Of a stretch of 64,000 nucleotides of DNA, positions 60,115 through 64,000 are shown in pieces (the first letter of the stretch is position 1; the number at the start of each line of letters is the position of its first letter). The position numbers and the translations under genes are program-made. The stretch is taken from assembly GCA_022453515.1 (NCBI GenBank), contig JAJNNY010000014.1, positions 372,001-436,000 of the forward strand, read 5' to 3'. The notes beneath the pieces are model-generated. The model saw nothing but the letters and a program-made list of their open reading frames with translations, searched no databases and was not told the DNA's origin. The stretch is from Astrocystis sublimbata. Taxonomy: Eukaryota > Ascomycota > Sordariomycetes > Xylariales > Xylariaceae.

Positions 60115-63100
60115 TCAACCATGTTGTGCCCCAATGCCCGCCATGAAGCTCCCCGCCCTCACCCACTCGGCAATCTCAAAGCCGAGCCGTCGCTCCAGCT
60201 TCTCGTCGACCTTGGCCCCGTCCGGGATGCGAAGCACCATGACGCCCGGCCCGGCCATCTCGACACTACCATGGTTCCCCGCGCCCCGGTCCTCCGCATC
60301 AGCAGGAGCGGCACCGAACTTCTTGACGCACACGGTCAGGTCGGCGCCCACGATGCCGCGCCACAGCGTCGCGACCCACTGCCAGTGGTCGTCGGCGCGG
60401 TACGCGTCGTGCACGTGCAGCGCGCCCGCGTAGCGGTCCGAGAACGTCAGGCTGTAGCCGTCGGAGAGGATGGCGATGGGGATGCGCGTGGGGCCGCCTT
60501 GGGATTTGCAATTGGAGTTGGAATTTGGGGGCGATGCTGTGTTGCGGTTTCCGTCGCTGTTGTCAGCAGCACCGCTTTGATGATTTGGTGATGGAGACGA
60601 AGAAGACAGTTGTAGCGAGCAAGAAGAAGGATTCGTCGTTATGTAGCGCACGAGGTCCTCGGACGTCTTATGCCACTTAAGCATGCGCGCCACGTAGCTT
60701 GCGATGGGGCTCATCTGCGTCGAGGTCGCTTTCTTCAGCGCTGTCAGCATCGATGCCGCTCCGGCGACACTATGGTCAGAATCTCCCTTGATGTTGTTGT
60801 TGGTGTTGTTATTGTTATTGGACGCAGTCCCGTTGACCTCGGTGCTGGTGCTGGTGGTGCTGGCGTGCGGCACCGGGCTCGAGTGCGCGATGGCCGTGCT
60901 CGTGTCCTCGGACCACACCTTCACGGCGAATTCGTGAGACGCGGACAGTGCTTTCTCGATCACGGCCGACACTTCCTTTAAGACTGCCGTTGGCGCGCCC
61001 TCTACGGCGATGATGGGCCCTCGCGTTTCGAAGGGAGGACAACCTGGAGTTGGTCGGAGGGGCGGGGCTATAGATTGCAGGACATCGAGCTTGAGCAGAG
61101 TTGGCCACTTCTGTGGCAGGGGAGATCCGGTGTGCGATGGATGTGCGTGAGATGGCGGCGGCGGCGGCTGCTGCTGCGGTGGAGGTTGTCTCACGGGACC
61201 ACCGGGCGGCCCCTGATTCATGATTCCGAGACCTGTGCCATGGCCTTGCTGCGGTGGAGGAGGAGCAGGGGGCATGCTCTGTCTTGCGCCGTGCTCTGAG
61301 CTCATTGGCGGCGGCTCGTGAACTTGCGATTGCAGCGGCGGGAGTCGGAGTGACTCGTCGAATCCACCACTGGGCCGACTGGGAGGCGCTGCTGAGACTG
61401 ATTGATATGAGATGGACTGCCGAGGTGGTGGTGGTGGTTGCATATGGGAGCTACTCGGGTGATTTGGATGGGTTGGGTGGCCCGAATAAAGGCTTGAGCG
61501 ATGCGGCATGGGAGGTCGTGGGAGATGTCCTCCTGGGCCGTGTCCCTGACCATAGCCACTGGATGGCATGGGCGGTCCGCTCACCGAGGATCGCTGCTGG
61601 TAACGAGCGTCGACGGGAGCATAACCTAGATGCGGATCTCCAGGCCCGTAGACTGGAGCACCATTATAGCGCCGCCGTTTTGCGTCAGGGGGAAGCTCAG
61701 GGTGATGTCCTCTTGGCCCTGGCGACATGGCGGAATAATCCTCGTCGATGTCCCTCAGGGGCGGCGGTGGATATCGCCGCATATGGCCTTCCATTGGCAG
61801 ACCCGAGCCGGTTGAAGAAGCTGACCCACGCCTCGAGTGCTCGTTGCTTAAGAATGGCTGCATGCTGTGCGGAGGGCGCTTTGAAGGCGGCGGAGGAGGT
61901 GTAGCTACGCCAAATGGAGTCGTGGGTGTCCGGGGCGTCGCAATATAGCGCCCGCCGCACTTGGGACAGCGTCCAGGGGTGTCGCCGCTCGAGGACGACG
62001 GTCGGCCGCTGCCGTTCTTGCCGCCACGTCGGGGCTGATAACGGTAGCCGGGGTACTGGCGCTGGTGGCGGATCTTCTCTTCCTCGGCCAGCTGTTTCCA
62101 CTCGTTCTTGACGGTCTCAGGCTGCTCGCGCCACTTCTCCCCTATGAGCTTGGAGATCTCGGGGTTCGCGAGACCGGGATGCAGGGCGGCGAAGTGACCT
62201 TGCCACGCTTGTCGATAAAGGATGAAGGCTGTTGAGGGGTGCAAACAAAGGTCAGTCTAGAGCTCTATCTCTCCTTCCTCTTCTCGTCCCTCGGTTAGGC
62301 TCCAGTTATGCAAGATGTGTATGTGTAGTGCCTCGGGTATAGCTTGAGTGCTTTTGTCCTGGCCATGGGCCGGACCGACTGCGTGGAAATGGAGTGCAGG
62401 ATTCGCACAGTCGGAATTATCCCTTGTGCACAAGACAGAAAGAGATCCAGACAATAAGCCAGTGTCTTGCTCCCTTTGATGGCTTACGCCACTTGTCAGA
62501 CGCGGAAGGAAGCTTGAAGGACAAAGAGCCAGAGCCGAGTTGTCATCCTCGGGCCGGCTATATTTCATAAAATTTGGGCGGAGGAGTGGAAATATATGCA
62601 ACTGCTGAAGAGAGGGAAGGAGAATGCGAAAGTCAGGAGGCTGGAAAAATAAGATAGGGTCGACAAACGACCAACGTGGGGTCCAGGTCTCGGGCAAGGG
62701 AGAGAGGAGCAGGGTCAGTGCCAGTTGAGTTAATAGAAAAGTGATTTGCTTACCATTTCGTGGTCTAGGTACCTTGGGTGCCTTAGCACACAGGCAAATT
62801 AACTCTCGTGGTCCATCACCCCGAGATGTCGTTGGGGTGTAGAGGCTCAATCTTGCGATATCCGAGTGATTTGCCTCATCGACGTCAATGGACTTTGCTC
62901 GCTTTTTGAGTTTTGAGCTGCTGTGATCCTCGCTGTGCAGACTCCGAGATGAGAAGCCCGGCGTCGGTGGAAGTAGTGGCTTCGCTGTTAACACTGCTGC
63001 ATGCCCGCTCGGAGACATTGTTGGCTGACTCTGAGGTCTTTTTGGTAATGACGGGCTGCTTTTTCTCGCCGATAGATCAAGAGGAGGCGGGCGATGTATA

Positions 63101-63213
63101 GAACTCGGCGAGACCCTCCTGCTGGACGAAGGGGAATATTGGGGCGAAGGAGTGTAGGGGGGTGAGGAAGAGGAGGTGTAATGTTCACTGGAAATGCTTG
63201 CTGAGTCGGTCAT
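60115..63213 (-). CDS. HMG-box (MATA_HMG/Rox1-like) DNA-binding protein
   Basis: Exons 63213-62754 and 62228-60115 give 857 residues, separated by a 525-nt intron (GTAAGC...CAACAG) that splits an Ala codon in the HMG box. The box (about residues 147-220) reads VPRPRN-AFILYRQAWQGH, then NPEISKLIGEKWREQPETVK and EEEKIRHQRQYPGYRYQPRR, the sequence-specific class shared by mating-type HMG, Ste11 and Rox1. A CPKCGGRY segment and long Pro/Gly/Ser-rich, poly-Asn and poly-Pro tracts follow. The last 150 residues look like a separate folded region (SFSDRYAGALHVHDAY-like, DDHWQWVATLWRGIVGADLT, LERRLGFEIAEWVRAGSF). It is a nuclear regulator; in related fungi such proteins act in sexual development, hypoxia or filamentation, but no role can be assigned here. 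Confidence 0.92.
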
Positions 63214-64000
63214 GATTCTCGATGAAGGATACAGAATGTTTTTTTTGCTAATGGTGGTAGGTGGTCTGGTCCTTTTGCAAACGGTAAAGAAGCTTGGTAG
63301 GTGGCTAGTCTAGAAAGGGGGCGGGTTCAAGCATAAAAACCGTAAAAAGGTCAGAGGTCGAAGTTCTGACACGAATCAGTTGGAGGGAACGTAAAACACA
63401 AATACCGGTATTTCTGTCGTTTTTGATGGGTTCCCTCTTCGACCGGCGTCAGATATTGAGGCGAGGAGACGAGACTGAGACAAATTCGCAAAACAAGAGG
63501 ATAGTTGACTGTAGACTAGGTAGGCTCTGTTGATTGTTCTCTATTCCTTTCTCTTGTTCTCTATGTGAAGCCTGACAAGGACATATAGGCACATGAAACA
63601 ACAGGAACAAGAGGAGGAATGGTATTGAATGGGCGAGTGATCGGGTGATCAGCTGCAAAAATGGACTTGGTGTACAACCATAGGGATTTCGTCATAACAA
63701 CGAAGGGTAGACCAAGTGTTTGTTCAGGCGGACTAGGATTGGATTGTCTTCTCGGTTTTCTTTATTCTTCCTGCCTTTTGTTCGTTTCAAATAGGAAATT
63801 GTCTACCCGTTGTTGTTCTAGGCGGCATAGGGAGGCCATTGAGAATACTGTGCGGCATACAAACACCGAGATAATGCGGGCAGGTACAACTCTCGCTTCA
63901 ATAAACGAGTTTACGGCCCCTTATCTCTTTGTTCATCTCATCCTCTTGTTATTTGATGCGAGCTTCCCCACGCACCACTAACTTTAGTAGCGTCGGAAAC
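63214..64000. other. Upstream region of the HMG-box gene
   Basis: Presumed leader and promoter, with short T- and A-rich tracts. No further gene is recognisable before the window ends. Confidence 0.55.

Noticed and set aside
61254..61904. 216-codon plus-strand frame opposite the HMG-box gene
   Set aside because: Antisense shadow of low-complexity coding sequence; no motif or family resemblance.

Overview
This is nuclear DNA of a filamentous ascomycete (Pezizomycotina). The genes are mostly intron-poor, with short introns (about 50-140 nt, GT...AG, CTAAC/CTGAC-like branch sites). The gene families are typical of the group: a Zn2Cys6 regulator, a SAT4/PTH11-type rhodopsin-like membrane protein, a HET-domain relic, a WSC protein, an S10 carboxypeptidase, XanA-type xanthine dioxygenase and a URA3/pyrG with the filamentous-fungal internal insertion. 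I cannot place it below subphylum with confidence.

Layout, left to right. 1-6962 (-): most of a giant DUF6606/DUF3638 protein that runs off the left edge. 9053-11345 (-): secreted, probably GPI-anchored S10 serine carboxypeptidase. 13171-15651 (-): conserved disordered protein with a triplicated basic motif. 18718-19764 (-): GNAT acetyltransferase. 20490-22427 (-): cytosolic glutaminyl-tRNA synthetase. 23758-24959 (+): seven-helix rhodopsin-like protein. 26259-28036 (+): APC amino acid/choline permease. 28.0-32.0 kb: long gene-free stretch. 32040-35759 (+): 1239-residue disordered protein. 37040-39444 (+): Has1 DEAD-box helicase, convergent with PIS1 at 40290-41455 (-). 42802-45522 (-): Zn2Cys6 transcription factor. 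46970-48115 (-): URA3. 48.1-52.0 kb: gene-free, with a short minisatellite. 52037-53496 (-): decayed HET gene. 54674-55372 (+): WSC membrane protein with incomplete N-terminus. 57716-58983 (-): xanthine dioxygenase. 60115-63213 (-): HMG-box protein.

The genes do not form one pathway. Most are housekeeping (tRNA charging, rRNA helicase, phosphatidylinositol and UMP synthesis) interspersed with nutrient-acquisition and environment-facing genes (carboxypeptidase, permease, rhodopsin-like protein, WSC protein, purine scavenging). There is no secondary-metabolite cluster, intact transposon, CRISPR array or recognisable tRNA/rRNA gene.

The most unusual signals are at the gene-structure level: a 4-nt microexon that the HAS1 reading frame demands, a 24-nt microexon in the permease, a P-loop codon split by an intron in the giant DUF3638 gene, a possible 21-nt in-frame cassette inside the xanthine dioxygenase intron, and two large conserved-looking proteins of unknown function with internal repeats. 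All exon boundaries were derived by eye from splice consensus, reading frame and family resemblance; no alignment or transcript data were available.
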